A stretch of 64,000 bases of DNA from Cellulomonas gilvus ATCC 13127 (GTDB lineage: Bacteria > Actinomycetota > Actinomycetes > Actinomycetales > Cellulomonadaceae): NCBI RefSeq assembly GCF_000218545.1, contig NC_015671.1, positions 930,001 through 994,000 of the forward strand. Direction: 5' to 3'. Numbering within the stretch: position 1 is the stretch's first letter; every line of letters begins with the position of its first letter. This document shows positions 18,506 through 26,834 of the stretch, in pieces. Under the pieces are notes generated by a model. That model was not told the origin of the DNA. It ran no database searches and saw nothing but the letters and a program-made list of their open reading frames with translations. Position numbers and translations under genes: made by a program.

Positions 18506-19999
18506 GTGCTGCTGTCCTGGACGTCCGCGCAGGTCCGCGCCGCGGAGGAGCCGCTCCTGGCCGCGGGGGTGCCGCTCATGGCGCGCGCGTCGTCCGCGCT
18601 CGCGGGTGCGGTGCTGCGCGTCGTGCGGGAGCGCGGGACCGCCGTCCCCGGGGCGCGCGTGGTCCTCCTGGTCGGGCCCGGGAACAACGGCGGCGACGCG
18701 CTGCACGCGGGCGCCGTGCTGCGCCGCCGTGGCGTCGACGTGCACGGCCTCGCGCTCGTGCCGCACGTGCACGACGAGGGGCGCGCCGCGCTGCTGGCGG
18801 CGGGCGGCCGGCTCACGCACGTCGACGACGCGGGCGTGCCCGCCGCCGCGGCGACCGCTGCACGAGCGGACGTGCTGATCGACGGCGTGCTCGGCCTGGG
18901 CGCACGCCCGGGCGGGCTCACCGGCGTCGCGGCCCTGCTCATCACCGCGCTGCGCGCGCTGCCCGGCTCGCCGGTGGTCGTCGCGGTGGACACGCCCTCG
19001 GGCATCGGCGTGGACGACGGGACCGCGGCCGGCGTGGTGCTGCCCGCCGATCTCACGGTCACGTTCGGTGGTGCGAAGCCCGGCCTGCTGCTGCCGCCCG
19101 CCGCGGGCCTCACGCGCGCGGTCCAGGTGGTGGACATCGGGCTGGAGCTGCCCGAGCGTCCGGCCGTCGCGCGCCTGGAGCCGGCCGATGCGGCTGCGGT
19201 GTGGCCCGTGCCGGCACCCGACGCGCACAAGTACACGCGCGGCGTCCTGGGCGTGGTCGCGGGTGCGCGCCGGTACCCGGGCGCCGCGGTCCTCGCGACC
19301 ACCGCGGCGGTGCTCGCGGGTGCGGGCATGGTGCGCTACCTGGGCGAGGTGGGGGACCTGGTGGTGGCCCGCCGCCCCGAGGTGGTGCTGGGCGCGGGAC
19401 GTGTGCAGGCGTGGGTGTTCGGTCCCGGCGTCTCGCCCGACGACGCCGCGCAGCGACGCCGCATCGAGCACGCGTTCGAGGGCGTGCGGCTGCGGGGCGA
19501 GCCCGCGGTGGTGGATGCGGGCGCGCTCGAGCTGCTGCCCGCGCACGTGCCGGCGCACGTGGTGCTCACGCCGCACGCGGGCGAGCTCGCCCGGCTGCTC
19601 ACGGTGCGTGGCGAGCGCGTCACGCGCGAGCAGGTCGAGGCCGAGCCGCTGCGCTGGGCGCGCGTGGCCCATGACGTCACGGGGGCGACCGTGCTGCTCA
19701 AGGGGCCCGTGACGGTCGTGGTGGGCGTGCACCAGGCCACGTACGCGCAGGCCGACGCCCCGGCGTGGCTCGCCACCGCGGGCGCGGGCGACGTGCTGGC
19801 CGGGCTGCTCGGTGCGGTGCTCGCGGCGCGCGCGGACGACGTGCTCGCCGACCCCACGCTCACGCCCGCGCTCGCGGCGGCCGCGGCGCTCGTGCACGGG
19901 CACGCGGCGCACGTGGCCAACCCGGGTGGTCCCGTCGCGGCCCGTTCGGTGGCGCGGGCGCTCCCCGAGGCGATCCGCGCGCTGCTGGCGTCGCGCTGA
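18506..19999 (+). CDS. nnr: bifunctional NAD(P)H-hydrate epimerase / ADP-dependent dehydratase
   Basis: A 497-residue repair enzyme for damaged NAD(P)H. The N-terminal half is a YjeF-N epimerase domain with LLVGPGNNGGDALHAGAVLRR. The C-terminal half is the ribokinase-like dehydratase, with HKYTRGVLGVVAG and the catalytic loop ATAGAGDVLAGLLGAVLA. I chose GTG 18506 because a CAGGAT hexamer ends 6 nt before it and the epimerase domain begins there. The frame is open far upstream, but only because it is antisense to the oxidoreductase. Its position before alr is conserved in actinobacteria. Confidence 0.93.
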   Translation: MLLSWTSAQVRAAEEPLLAAGVPLMARASSALAGAVLRVVRERGTAVPGARVVLLVGPGNNGGDALHAGAVLRRRGVDVHGLALVPHVHDEGRAALLAAGGRLTHVDDAGVPAAAATAARADVLIDGVLGLGARPGGLTGVAALLITALRALPGSPVVVAVDTPSGIGVDDGTAAGVVLPADLTVTFGGAKPGLLLPPAAGLTRAVQVVDIGLELPERPAVARLEPADAAAVWPVPAPDAHKYTRGVLGVVAGARRYPGAAVLATTAAVLAGAGMVRYLGEVGDLVVARRPEVVLGAGRVQAWVFGPGVSPDDAAQRRRIEHAFEGVRLRGEPAVVDAGALELLPAHVPAHVVLTPHAGELARLLTVRGERVTREQVEAEPLRWARVAHDVTGATVLLKGPVTVVVGVHQATYAQADAPAWLATAGAGDVLAGLLGAVLAARADDVLADPTLTPALAAAAALVHGHAAHVANPGGPVAARSVARALPEAIRALLASR

Positions 20000-20034
20000 G
20001 CGACCCGTGCGCGGACGGTGCGAGGATGAGGCAC

Positions 20035-21198
20035 GTGAACGCACCCGCCCGGGCCGTCGTGGACCTGTCCGTCATCACGAGCAACGTGCGGCAGCTGCGC
20101 GCGCACGCGCCGACCGCGGAGCTGATGGCGGTCGTCAAGGCCGACGCGTACGGGCACGGGCTCGTCCCGTCGGCCCGCGCCGCGGTCGCGGGCGGAGCGA
20201 CGTGGCTCGGCACGGCGCAGATGGGCGAGGCGATCGCGCTGCGGGCCGCGGGCGTGTCCGGCCCCCGCATCCTCACGTGGCTGTACGCGCCCGGCGCACC
20301 CCTCGCGCAGGCGATCCAGGCGGACGTGGACGTGGCCGTCTCGTCGGCGTCCGCGCTCGTGGAGGTCGTCGCCGCCGCGCGGCTCGTCGGCCGGACGGCA
20401 CGCGTGCACCTCAAGGTGGACACCGGTCTGGGCCGCAACGGCCTCACACCGGCCGACCTGGGCGACGTGCTGCCCGCCGCGCTGCACGCGCAGGCCGAGG
20501 GGGCCGTGGCGCTCGTCGGCGTGTGGTCGCACCTGGCGTTCGCCGACGAGCCCGACCACCCGACCGTCCGTACGCAGCACGCGGTCTTCGCCGACGCGGT
20601 GCACCTGGTCGAGGCCGCGGGCGCCGCGCTCGAGGTGCGGCACCTGGCCAACTCGGCCGCGACGCTGACGTCGCCTCAGGTGCACTACGACCTGGTGCGG
20701 CCGGGCATCGCCGTCTACGGGCTGTCGCCCGTCCCGCAGCTGGGCGGGCCCGAGCACTACGGCCTGGTGCCCGCGATGACGCTCGAGGCCGAGCTCGCGA
20801 CGGTCAAGCGCGTGCCGGCGGGCCACGGCGTGTCCTACGCGCACCAGTACGTCACGACGCACGACACGGTGCTGGGCGTGGTGCCGCTCGGGTATGCCGA
20901 CGGCATCCCGCGGCACGCGTCCGGCACGCCGCAGCGCCTGGGCGGCCCCGTCCGCGTCGGCGAGCGCACGCTGGGTGTGGCCGGGCGCGTGTGCATGGAC
21001 CAGCTGGTGGTGGACCTGGGGCCGGGTGCGAGCGAGCGCGCGGGCGACCGCGTCGAGCTGTTCGGCACCGGCCTGGACGGTGGCCCGACGGCGCAGGACT
21101 GGGCCGAGGCCGCGGGCACGATCTCCTACGAGATCGTCACGCGGATCGGCGCGAGCGTGCCGCGTGAGCACGTGGGCCTCGAGGAGGAGACGGCGTGA
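20035..21198 (+). CDS. alr: alanine racemase
   Basis: A 387-residue PLP enzyme interconverting L- and D-alanine for peptidoglycan. Lys35 in MAVVKADAYGHG forms the Schiff base. VHLKVDTGLGRNG, PLGYADGIPR and AGRVCMDQLVVDLG are conserved, and the catalytic Tyr of the second subunit lies in VSYAHQYV. GTG 20035 is preferred over ATG 20026 because GAGGAT ends 7 nt before it; the ATG would overlap that hexamer. The two differ by three residues. Its stop overlaps the tsaE start (GTGA). Confidence 0.95.
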   Translation: MNAPARAVVDLSVITSNVRQLRAHAPTAELMAVVKADAYGHGLVPSARAAVAGGATWLGTAQMGEAIALRAAGVSGPRILTWLYAPGAPLAQAIQADVDVAVSSASALVEVVAAARLVGRTARVHLKVDTGLGRNGLTPADLGDVLPAALHAQAEGAVALVGVWSHLAFADEPDHPTVRTQHAVFADAVHLVEAAGAALEVRHLANSAATLTSPQVHYDLVRPGIAVYGLSPVPQLGGPEHYGLVPAMTLEAELATVKRVPAGHGVSYAHQYVTTHDTVLGVVPLGYADGIPRHASGTPQRLGGPVRVGERTLGVAGRVCMDQLVVDLGPGASERAGDRVELFGTGLDGGPTAQDWAEAAGTISYEIVTRIGASVPREHVGLEEETA

Positions 21199-21782
21199 GC
21201 GACGCGACGCACGACCAGGGGGCGCCCGTGGCCGACGGCCCTGCGCTGCAGGTGCGTCTGGCGGATGCGGACGCGACACGCGCGTTCGGCCGCGCGCTCG
21301 CTGACCTGCTGCGCGCGGGTGACCTGGTGGTCCTCACAGGTGACCTGGGCGCCGGCAAGACCACATTGACGCAGGGCATCGGCGCCGGTCTGCACGTGCG
21401 CGGGAACGTCGCGTCGCCGACGTTCATCATCGCGCGTGAGCACCCGGCGCTGCCGCGGCCCGACGGCACGCGCGGCCCCGACCTGGTGCACGTCGACGCC
21501 TACCGGCTGTCCTCGCTCGACGAGCTCGACGCGCTCGATCTGGACGCGAGCCTCGACGAGGCCGTGACGGTGGTCGAGTGGGGCGCCGGCTGGGTCGAGG
21601 CTCTCACGACGGACCGGCTCGAGGTCGCGCTGCTGCGGCCGCGCGGCGGCGTCGCGGCCGACGAACCCGCGGACGGCGACGGCGGGGCCGGCGAGCGCGT
21701 CGTGACCGTGCGCGGCGTGGGCGAGCGCTGGGCCGCCGCCGACCTGGCCGCGCTCGCCGACGTCCCGACCGTGGCAGGCTGA
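21195..21782 (+). CDS. tsaE: tRNA t6A synthesis ATPase TsaE
   Basis: A 195-residue P-loop ATPase of the threonylcarbamoyladenosine (t6A37) tRNA modification complex. Walker A GDLGAGKTT is at 49-57. NVASPTFIIAREH and LVHVDAYRL are TsaE motifs, and VVEWGAGW matches the conserved E-W-x-E region in altered form. An extra C-terminal segment of about 50 residues is Ala/Gly-rich. It starts inside the alr stop and is followed by tsaB after 4 bp, so the partner proteins are made together. Confidence 0.93.
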   Translation: MSDATHDQGAPVADGPALQVRLADADATRAFGRALADLLRAGDLVVLTGDLGAGKTTLTQGIGAGLHVRGNVASPTFIIAREHPALPRPDGTRGPDLVHVDAYRLSSLDELDALDLDASLDEAVTVVEWGAGWVEALTTDRLEVALLRPRGGVAADEPADGDGGAGERVVTVRGVGERWAAADLAALADVPTVAG

Positions 21783-21786
21783 GCGC

Positions 21787-22473
21787 GTGCCTCTGCTCGC
21801 CCTCGACACGTCCGCGGCCGTCTCGGTCGCCGTGACCGACGACGACGGCCGCCCCCTGGCCCGTCGCCACGACGACCTGCCGCGCCACCACGCCGAGCTG
21901 CTCGCGCCGATGGTCGCGGGTGCGCTCGCCGACGCGGGCGTGGACCGCCGCGACCTGACCGCGATCGTCGTCGGCACCGGTCCGGCCCCGTTCACCGGGC
22001 TGCGCGTCGGGCTGGTCACGGCGCGCACGCTCGCGCTCGCGCTGGGCGTCGACGCGCTCGGTGTGCCGAGCCTCGACGCGATCGCCGCGGCCGCGCTGCC
22101 GCGCGTGCCGGACGGCGTCCCGCTCGTCGTCGCGACCGACGCGCGGCGCCGTGAGGTCTACTGGTCGGCCTACTCCCGCGCCGCCGGGGCGGACGTGGAC
22201 GTGCTCGTCGCGCCGCGCGTGGGCCCCGCGCCCGAGATCGCCGCCGACCCCGCGCTCGCTCGTGCGTGCGTCGTGGGAGCGGGTGCCGCGCTGTACCCCG
22301 CGGCGTTCGAGGGGCTCACGCACCTGCCGGACGCCGGCACGCTCGACGCCGCGGAGCTCGTGCCGCTCGCACTGGCGCGCCGCGCCGCGGGTGCGGACCT
22401 GCCGACGGCCCCGCTCTACCTGCGCCGCCCGGACGCGGTCCCGTCCGCGGGCAGCAAGCGCGTCCTCGGATGA
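21787..22473 (+). CDS. tsaB: tRNA t6A synthesis protein TsaB
   Basis: A 228-residue actin-fold protein that pairs with TsaD in t6A37 formation. LLALDTSAAVSVAV at the start, RHHAELLAPMV and GTGPAPFTGLRVGLVTARTLALAL are the TsaB hallmarks. It is coupled to rimI by ATGA overlap. TsaB, TsaE and TsaD (24599) are all in this window; the TsaC/Sua5 carbamoylating enzyme is not. Confidence 0.94.
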   Translation: MPLLALDTSAAVSVAVTDDDGRPLARRHDDLPRHHAELLAPMVAGALADAGVDRRDLTAIVVGTGPAPFTGLRVGLVTARTLALALGVDALGVPSLDAIAAAALPRVPDGVPLVVATDARRREVYWSAYSRAAGADVDVLVAPRVGPAPEIAADPALARACVVGAGAALYPAAFEGLTHLPDAGTLDAAELVPLALARRAAGADLPTAPLYLRRPDAVPSAGSKRVLG

Positions 22474-22958
22474 CCGCCGGGGCGCTGCGGCTGCGCGCGC
22501 TCACGGTCGAGGACGTGCCCGCGCTCGACGTGCTCGAGCGGCAGCTGTTCGGCGCCGCGGCGTGGTCGAGCGCGTCGTTGGCCGAGGAGATCGTCGGCCC
22601 GGGTCGGTGGTACGTGGGTGCGGTGCGCTCCGAGGGCGCGGATGCGCCGCTGGTCGGCTATGCCGGGCTGTGGTTCGACGGGCTGGACGCGCAGGTCATG
22701 ACGATCGGCACGGCGGCCGGGCACCAGGGCCAGGGCGTGGGCGGGCTGCTGCTCGACGCGCTCGTCCAGCGCGCACGCGACGTCGGCGCGCAGGTGGTGC
22801 TGCTCGAGGTGCGCGTGGACAACGAGCCCGCGCTGCGGCTGTACGAGAGCCGCGGCTTCGTCCGACTCGGCATCCGCCGGGGCTACTACCAGGTGGAGGG
22901 CAAGGACGCGTGGACCATGCGTCTGGACCTGACCGACGCGACGGGAGAACGGCCATGA
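22470..22958 (+). CDS. rimI: ribosomal protein alanine N-acetyltransferase
   Basis: A 162-residue GNAT acetyltransferase. The acetyl-CoA loop appears as GHQGQGVGGLLLDAL, followed by VLLEVRVDNEPALRLYESRGFVRLGIRRGYY, the RimI-type C-terminal region. RimI acetylates ribosomal protein S18, and possibly other N-termini in actinobacteria. It overlaps tsaB (ATGA) upstream and the sulfurtransferase (ATGA) downstream. Confidence 0.9.
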   Translation: MTAGALRLRALTVEDVPALDVLERQLFGAAAWSSASLAEEIVGPGRWYVGAVRSEGADAPLVGYAGLWFDGLDAQVMTIGTAAGHQGQGVGGLLLDALVQRARDVGAQVVLLEVRVDNEPALRLYESRGFVRLGIRRGYYQVEGKDAWTMRLDLTDATGERP

Positions 22959-23794
22959 CGACCGACCGGACGCGGGCCGCGGTGCTCGTCGACGCGCTCA
23001 CGCTCGCGCAGGCGCTCACGGGTGACGAGCCGCCCGTCCTGCTGGACGTGCGCTGGGCGCTGGGACGCACCGACGGGCACGAGCAGTACCTCGCGGCGCA
23101 CCTGCCCGGTGCCGTGTACGTCGACCTCGACACCGAGCTCGCGGCCCCGCCGTCCGCGCAGCACGGCCGCCACCCGCTGCCCGAGGTCGCGGCGCTCGAG
23201 TCCGCGGCGCGGCGCTGGGGCGTGCGCGAGGGCTCGTCGGTGGTGGTGTACGACGCGAGCGGCGGCACGTCCGCGGCCCGCGCGTGGTGGCTCCTGCGCT
23301 GGGCCGGCGTCCGTGACGTGCGCCTGCTCGACGGCGGGCTCGCGGCGTGGACCGCGGCCGGGCTCGCGCTCGAGCCGGGGCAGGTCACGCCCGAACCGGG
23401 CGACGTGGTGCTGGTGGGCGGCGCGATGCCGACCGTCGACGCCGACGGTGCGGCCGCATGGGACGGCGCGCTGCTCGACGCGCGTGCGGGTGAGCGCTAC
23501 CGCGGCGAGGTCGAGCCGGTCGACGCGCGCGCGGGCCACATCCCCGGCGCCGTGAGCGCACCGACGGCCGAGAACCTGGACGCCTCGGGCGGGTTCCTGC
23601 CGGCCGACCGGCTGCGTGAGCGGTTCCGGGCGCTCGGCGCGGCCGCGGGTGCACCCGTCGCGGTGTACTGCGGCTCGGGGGTCACGGCCGCGCACGAGGT
23701 CGCGGCGCTCGCCTCGATCGGCGTCGAGGCCGCGCTGTACCCGGGGTCGTGGTCGCAGTGGTCGGCCGACCCGTCCCGCCCCGCGGCCACCTGA
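22955..23794 (+). CDS. sseA: 3-mercaptopyruvate/thiosulfate sulfurtransferase
   Basis: A 279-residue two-domain rhodanese. The N-terminal domain is catalytically inactive (VVVYDASGGTSAARAWW). The C-terminal domain has the active loop CGSGVTA with Cys239, the pattern of 3-mercaptopyruvate sulfurtransferases rather than CRKGVT of thiosulfate enzymes. ATG 22955 overlaps the rimI stop, making it the last gene of the alr-tsaE-tsaB-rimI-sseA operon. A hairpin terminator follows. Confidence 0.88.
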   Translation: MTTDRTRAAVLVDALTLAQALTGDEPPVLLDVRWALGRTDGHEQYLAAHLPGAVYVDLDTELAAPPSAQHGRHPLPEVAALESAARRWGVREGSSVVVYDASGGTSAARAWWLLRWAGVRDVRLLDGGLAAWTAAGLALEPGQVTPEPGDVVLVGGAMPTVDADGAAAWDGALLDARAGERYRGEVEPVDARAGHIPGAVSAPTAENLDASGGFLPADRLRERFRALGAAAGAPVAVYCGSGVTAAHEVAALASIGVEAALYPGSWSQWSADPSRPAAT

Positions 23795-23805
23795 CGCGCC
23801 CGGCC

Positions 23806-23836
23806 GACGGCCCGCCCCGACGCGGGACGGGCCGTC
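23806..23836. terminator. hairpin between convergent sseA and the nitroreductase
   Basis: GACGGCCCGCCCCG (23806-23819) pairs with CGGGACGGGCCGTC (23823-23836) with one mismatch and a 3-nt loop. It lies in the 49 bp between two converging genes and can serve both. Confidence 0.75.
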
Positions 23837-23843
23837 CTGGGTC

Positions 23844-24485
23844 TCAGACCGTGAGGTTGACGTCCGCGTAGTCCAGGCGTGCCGCACGCGCGTGCGGCGT
23901 GCCGGGCTCGTCGCGGTGCCCGACGTTGACGATGAGGTGCGAGCGCCAGCCCTGCTCGGACAGGAACTCGGCGTCGACCGCGGCGGTGTCGAGACCCGCC
24001 ATGGGGCCGACGTCCAGGCCGACGGCCCGCAGCGCGACGATCAGGTAGCCGAACTGGATGTGCGCGTTCTGGTACGCCATCTGCTCGCGCACCTCCGCCG
24101 CCCCGTCGAAGAAGTCGATCATCTGCGCACGGTGCGGTGCGAGCACGGGCAGCGTGCGGTGCCAGGCCGGGTCGGACGCGACGACGAGCGTCACGGGTGC
24201 CGCGAGCACGCGGTCCCGGTTGCCCTCGTTGACGTGCTGGGCCAGGCGCGCACGGGCCTCGGCGGACCGCACGACCAGCAGGCGCAGCGGCGTGGTGTTC
24301 ATCGCCGTCGGACCCCAGCGCAGCAGCTCGTACGCGGCGGCGAGCTCGGAGTCGGTGACCGGCTGGTCGGTGAACGACGCGATGGTGCGCGCCTCGCGGA
24401 ACAGCAGGTCGGCGACGTCGTCGGCCACCGCGTACGCGGGCGCCGGGAAGTCGAGCGAGTCGATGGTCTCCGTCTCAGCAGTCAT
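23844..24485 (-). CDS. RutE/HadB-like nitroreductase
   Basis: A 213-residue flavin reductase of the nitroreductase superfamily. LFREARTIASFTDQPVTD, ELLRWGPTAMNTTPLRLLVV, LIVALRAVGLDVGPMAGLD and the C-terminal LIVNVGHRDEPG match the RutE (malonic semialdehyde reductase) subgroup. No pyrimidine-utilisation genes are nearby, so it may be a general nitro- or enal reductase. ATG 24485 is chosen because the conserved region starts there. ATGs at 24518 and 24515 would place the inverted repeat at 24491-24504 inside the gene. Confidence 0.8.
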   Translation of the reverse strand: MTAETETIDSLDFPAPAYAVADDVADLLFREARTIASFTDQPVTDSELAAAYELLRWGPTAMNTTPLRLLVVRSAEARARLAQHVNEGNRDRVLAAPVTLVVASDPAWHRTLPVLAPHRAQMIDFFDGAAEVREQMAYQNAHIQFGYLIVALRAVGLDVGPMAGLDTAAVDAEFLSEQGWRSHLIVNVGHRDEPGTPHARAARLDYADVNLTV

Positions 24486-24490
24486 GACTG

Positions 24491-24504
24491 GTTGAAGTCT
24501 CAAC
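24491..24504. promoter_or_regulatory. inverted repeat before the nitroreductase
   Basis: GTTGA-AGTC-TCAAC is a 5+5 inverted repeat 6 bp ahead of the nitroreductase ATG. Placed over the transcription or translation start, it could be an operator for a MarR- or HxlR-type repressor. No such regulator is encoded next to it. Confidence 0.4.
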
Positions 24505-24598
24505 GACTGCGCCATCATCCCGCCACGGCGGTGACGAGCGTCACACGGTGGCGCCGGTCCGGTTCGGACGCGGGCGCGGTGCGGCCTAAGGTGGCGCC

Positions 24599-25645
24599 AT
24601 GCCTGCTGCGGACCCCCTCGTCCTCGGGATCGAGACCTCGTGCGACGAGACGGGCGTCGCGCTCGTGCGGGGGCACGAGCTGCTCGTCGACGCCGTGGCC
24701 TCGTCGGTCGACGAGCACGCGCGGTTCGGCGGGATCATCCCCGAGATCGCGTCGCGCGCCCACCTCGAGGCGATGGTCCCGACGATCGAGCGCGCGCTCG
24801 CGACCGCGGACGTCACGCTCGCGCAGGTCGACGCGATCGCGGTCACCGCGGGGCCGGGGCTCGTCGGGCCGCTCACGGTCGGCGCGTCGGCCGCCAAGGC
24901 GCTCGCGATCGGCCTGGACAAGCCGCTGTACGGCGTGAACCACGTGATCGGCCACGCGGTGGTCGACGAGCTCGTGGACGGACCGTTCCCCGAGCGCGTG
25001 ATGGCGCTCGTGGTCTCGGGCGGGCACTCGTCGTTGCTCATGATCGACGACACCGTGCACGTCACCGAGCTCGGCTCGACGCTCGACGACGCGGCCGGCG
25101 AGGCGTTCGACAAGGTCGGCCGGCTGCTCGGCCTGCCGTACCCGGGCGGCCCGCACATCGACCGGCTCGCACGCGACGGCGACCCCGAGGCGATCCGCTT
25201 CCCGCGGGGCCTGACCGCGCCCAAGGACCAGGCGCGGCACGCGACCGACTTCTCCTTCTCGGGCCTCAAGACCGCGGTCGCGCGCTGGGTCGAGGCGCGG
25301 CAGGACGCGGGGGAGGAGCTGCCGCTCGCGGACGTGTGCGCGTCGTTCGCGGCCGCGGTCGCGGACGTGCTGACGGCCAAGACGATCGCGGCGTGCCGGG
25401 CGCACGACGTACGGACGCTCGTCGTCGGCGGCGGCTTCTCGGCCAACTCGCAGCTGCGGGACATGGCGGCGCAGCGGTGCGCGCAGGCCGGGATCGAGCT
25501 GCGCATCCCGCCGATCCGGTACTGCACCGACAACGGCGCGATGATCGCGGCACTCGGCTCGGCGGTGGTGCGTCGCGGCATGCCCGCGTCCTCGCTGGAC
25601 CTCCCCGTGGACTCGTCCATGCCGCTCACCCAGGTCCTGGTGTAG
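24599..25645 (+). CDS. tsaD: tRNA N6-threonylcarbamoyladenosine transferase TsaD
   Basis: A 348-residue metallo-ASKHA protein that transfers the threonylcarbamoyl group to A37 of ANN-decoding tRNAs. [15 protein letters not shown], the metal site NHVIGHAVV (HxxxH), [35 protein letters not shown] and [13 protein letters not shown] are all conserved. TAAGGT (24587-24592) ends 6 nt before the ATG, a leaderless promoter separate from the tsaE/tsaB operon. The gene is divergent from the nitroreductase. Confidence 0.96.
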   Translation: MPAADPLVLGIETSCDETGVALVRGHELLVDAVASSVDEHARFGGIIPEIASRAHLEAMVPTIERALATADVTLAQVDAIAVTAGPGLVGPLTVGASAAKALAIGLDKPLYGVNHVIGHAVVDELVDGPFPERVMALVVSGGHSSLLMIDDTVHVTELGSTLDDAAGEAFDKVGRLLGLPYPGGPHIDRLARDGDPEAIRFPRGLTAPKDQARHATDFSFSGLKTAVARWVEARQDAGEELPLADVCASFAAAVADVLTAKTIAACRAHDVRTLVVGGGFSANSQLRDMAAQRCAQAGIELRIPPIRYCTDNGAMIAALGSAVVRRGMPASSLDLPVDSSMPLTQVLV

Positions 25646-25721
25646 CGCACCTGCGCGACCCCGGTCCCGGGGTGCCCGGCCGTGCCGTGGGTCTTGCGGA
25701 CTCCGTCGGACGTCACTAACG

Positions 25722-25739
25722 TACAACCACATGGTTGTA
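25722..25739. promoter_or_regulatory. perfect operator over the arsR start codon
   Basis: TACAACCA-CA-TGGTTGTA is an 8+8 perfect inverted repeat with a 2-bp centre. It overlaps the last base of the -10 TAACGT (25717-25722), the start site and the ATG at 25731. A dimeric ArsR-family repressor bound here would block its own operon. Confidence 0.7.
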
Positions 25740-26102
25740 GGAACTCTGGACGGTGCGGCGCTCGACCAGGCCGACGTCGACCGGGTGTTCGGCGCCCTCG
25801 CGGACGCGACCCGGCGCGACATCGTGGTGCGCGTGCTGACGCAGGCGCAGTCGGTGTCGTCGCTCGCGCGGCGGTACGACATGAGCTTCGCCGCCGTCCA
25901 GAAGCACGTGGCCGTGCTCGAGCGGGCAGCGCTCGTGCACAAGCAGCGCCAGGGGCGTGAGCAGATGGTCAGCGGCGACGTCGAGACGGTCCGGGCAGCG
26001 GCCCGGCTCCTCGCGGAGTACGAGGCGATCTGGCGCGGCCGGGTGGACCGGATCGCCGACCTCCTGACGGAGAGCGGCGACGACGAGAGGGATCAGGGAT
26101 GA
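25731..26102 (+). CDS. ArsR-family transcriptional regulator
   Basis: A 123-residue winged-helix repressor. FGALADATRRDIVVRVL and the recognition helix SSLARRYDMSFAAVQKHVAVLERAALV (split across about residues 40-68) are typical. No cysteine metal site is visible, consistent with the group paired with SRPBCC proteins rather than metal sensors. Its mRNA is probably leaderless, starting within the palindromic operator. The stop overlaps the next ATG, so regulator and SRPBCC protein are coupled. Confidence 0.88.
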   Translation: MVVGTLDGAALDQADVDRVFGALADATRRDIVVRVLTQAQSVSSLARRYDMSFAAVQKHVAVLERAALVHKQRQGREQMVSGDVETVRAAARLLAEYEAIWRGRVDRIADLLTESGDDERDQG

Positions 26103-26587
26103 CCGTCATCAGCACGACCACGGACACGCAGGCGCTGAGCCTCGTCGTCGTCGCGGAGCTCGCAGCACCGCCCGCCCGGGTGTGGCAGGTGTGGGCGGAC
26201 CCTCGCACGCTCGAGCGGTGGTGGGGGCCGCCGGATTGGCCCGCGACGTTCGTCGACCACGACGTGCGGGTGGGCGGACGCTCGTCGTACTTCATGACCG
26301 GCCCCGACGGCACCAAGGCGCACGGCTGGTGGGAGTTCACCGCGGTCGACGAGCACCGCTCGCTCGCGTTCGACGACGGGTTCGCCGACGACACGGGCCG
26401 CCCCGCGGACGGCATGCCCGTGACGCGTGCGCACGTCACGTTCGAGGCGATCCCGGCCGGGACCCGCATGACGATCACCTCGAGCTTCCCGACGCTCGAG
26501 GCGCTCGAGCAGCTCGTGGCGATGGGCATGGTCGAGGGCCTCACGGGGGCGCTCGGGCAGATCGACGCGATCCTGGCCGATGGCTGA
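26099..26587 (+). CDS. SRPBCC/AHSA1-domain protein
   Basis: A 162-residue START/Bet v1-like fold protein. APPARVWQVWADPRTLERWWGPP and the late TRMTITSSFPTLEALEQLVAMGMVEGL are characteristic of the AHSA1 (Aha1-like) group. Such proteins form a hydrophobic cavity; the ligand is unknown. They often accompany an ArsR regulator, as here (ATGA overlap). Confidence 0.85.
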   Translation: MTVISTTTDTQALSLVVVAELAAPPARVWQVWADPRTLERWWGPPDWPATFVDHDVRVGGRSSYFMTGPDGTKAHGWWEFTAVDEHRSLAFDDGFADDTGRPADGMPVTRAHVTFEAIPAGTRMTITSSFPTLEALEQLVAMGMVEGLTGALGQIDAILADG

Positions 26588-26795
26588 CGCGCCCCGGGTC
26601 ACGGGTCCGGCCTCCTACTTCCCGTCGATCGAGAAGACCTACGGCCGGCCGGTCGACGAGTGGCTCGCGCTCGTCGACGCCCGGCCGACGGAGCCGCACG
26701 GCGCGACGGTCGCCTGGCTCAAGTCCGAGCACGGCCTCGGGCACGGGCACGCGAACGCCCTGGTCGCGTACGCGCGTGGCCGGCGCGACTCCTAG
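26580..26795 (+). CDS. DUF4287 small protein
   Basis: A 71-residue protein with GPASYFPSIEKTYGRPVDEWLALV and HGATVAWLKSEHGLGHGHANALVAYAR, the conserved core of DUF4287. Function unknown. It overlaps the SRPBCC gene by 8 nt and is the third gene of the ArsR-controlled operon. Confidence 0.8.
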   Translation: MADAPRVTGPASYFPSIEKTYGRPVDEWLALVDARPTEPHGATVAWLKSEHGLGHGHANALVAYARGRRDS

Positions 26796-26808
26796 GTGGA
26801 AACACCTA
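26793..26808 (+). other. small GAAA-capped hairpin at the DUF4287 stop codon
   Basis: TAGGTG-GAAA-CACCTA, a 6-bp stem with a GAAA loop, begins on the TAG stop codon. It could be a weak terminator or processing site, or a protein-binding dyad; too short to decide. Confidence 0.35.
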
Positions 26809-26834
26809 AGTGACCGCCGGGCCCGGTCGATCAG

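Noticed and set aside
16706..19999. A 1097-codon open frame that appears to encode one giant protein
   Set aside because: Its start lies inside the SAM-IV aptamer, and its middle is antisense to the luciferase-like oxidoreductase. Only the Ig-like fragment and the nnr part make family sense.
25722..25739. The arsR palindrome as a transcription terminator of tsaD
   Set aside because: It lies over the arsR -10 and start codon and is AT-rich, unlike the GC-rich terminators elsewhere in the window.
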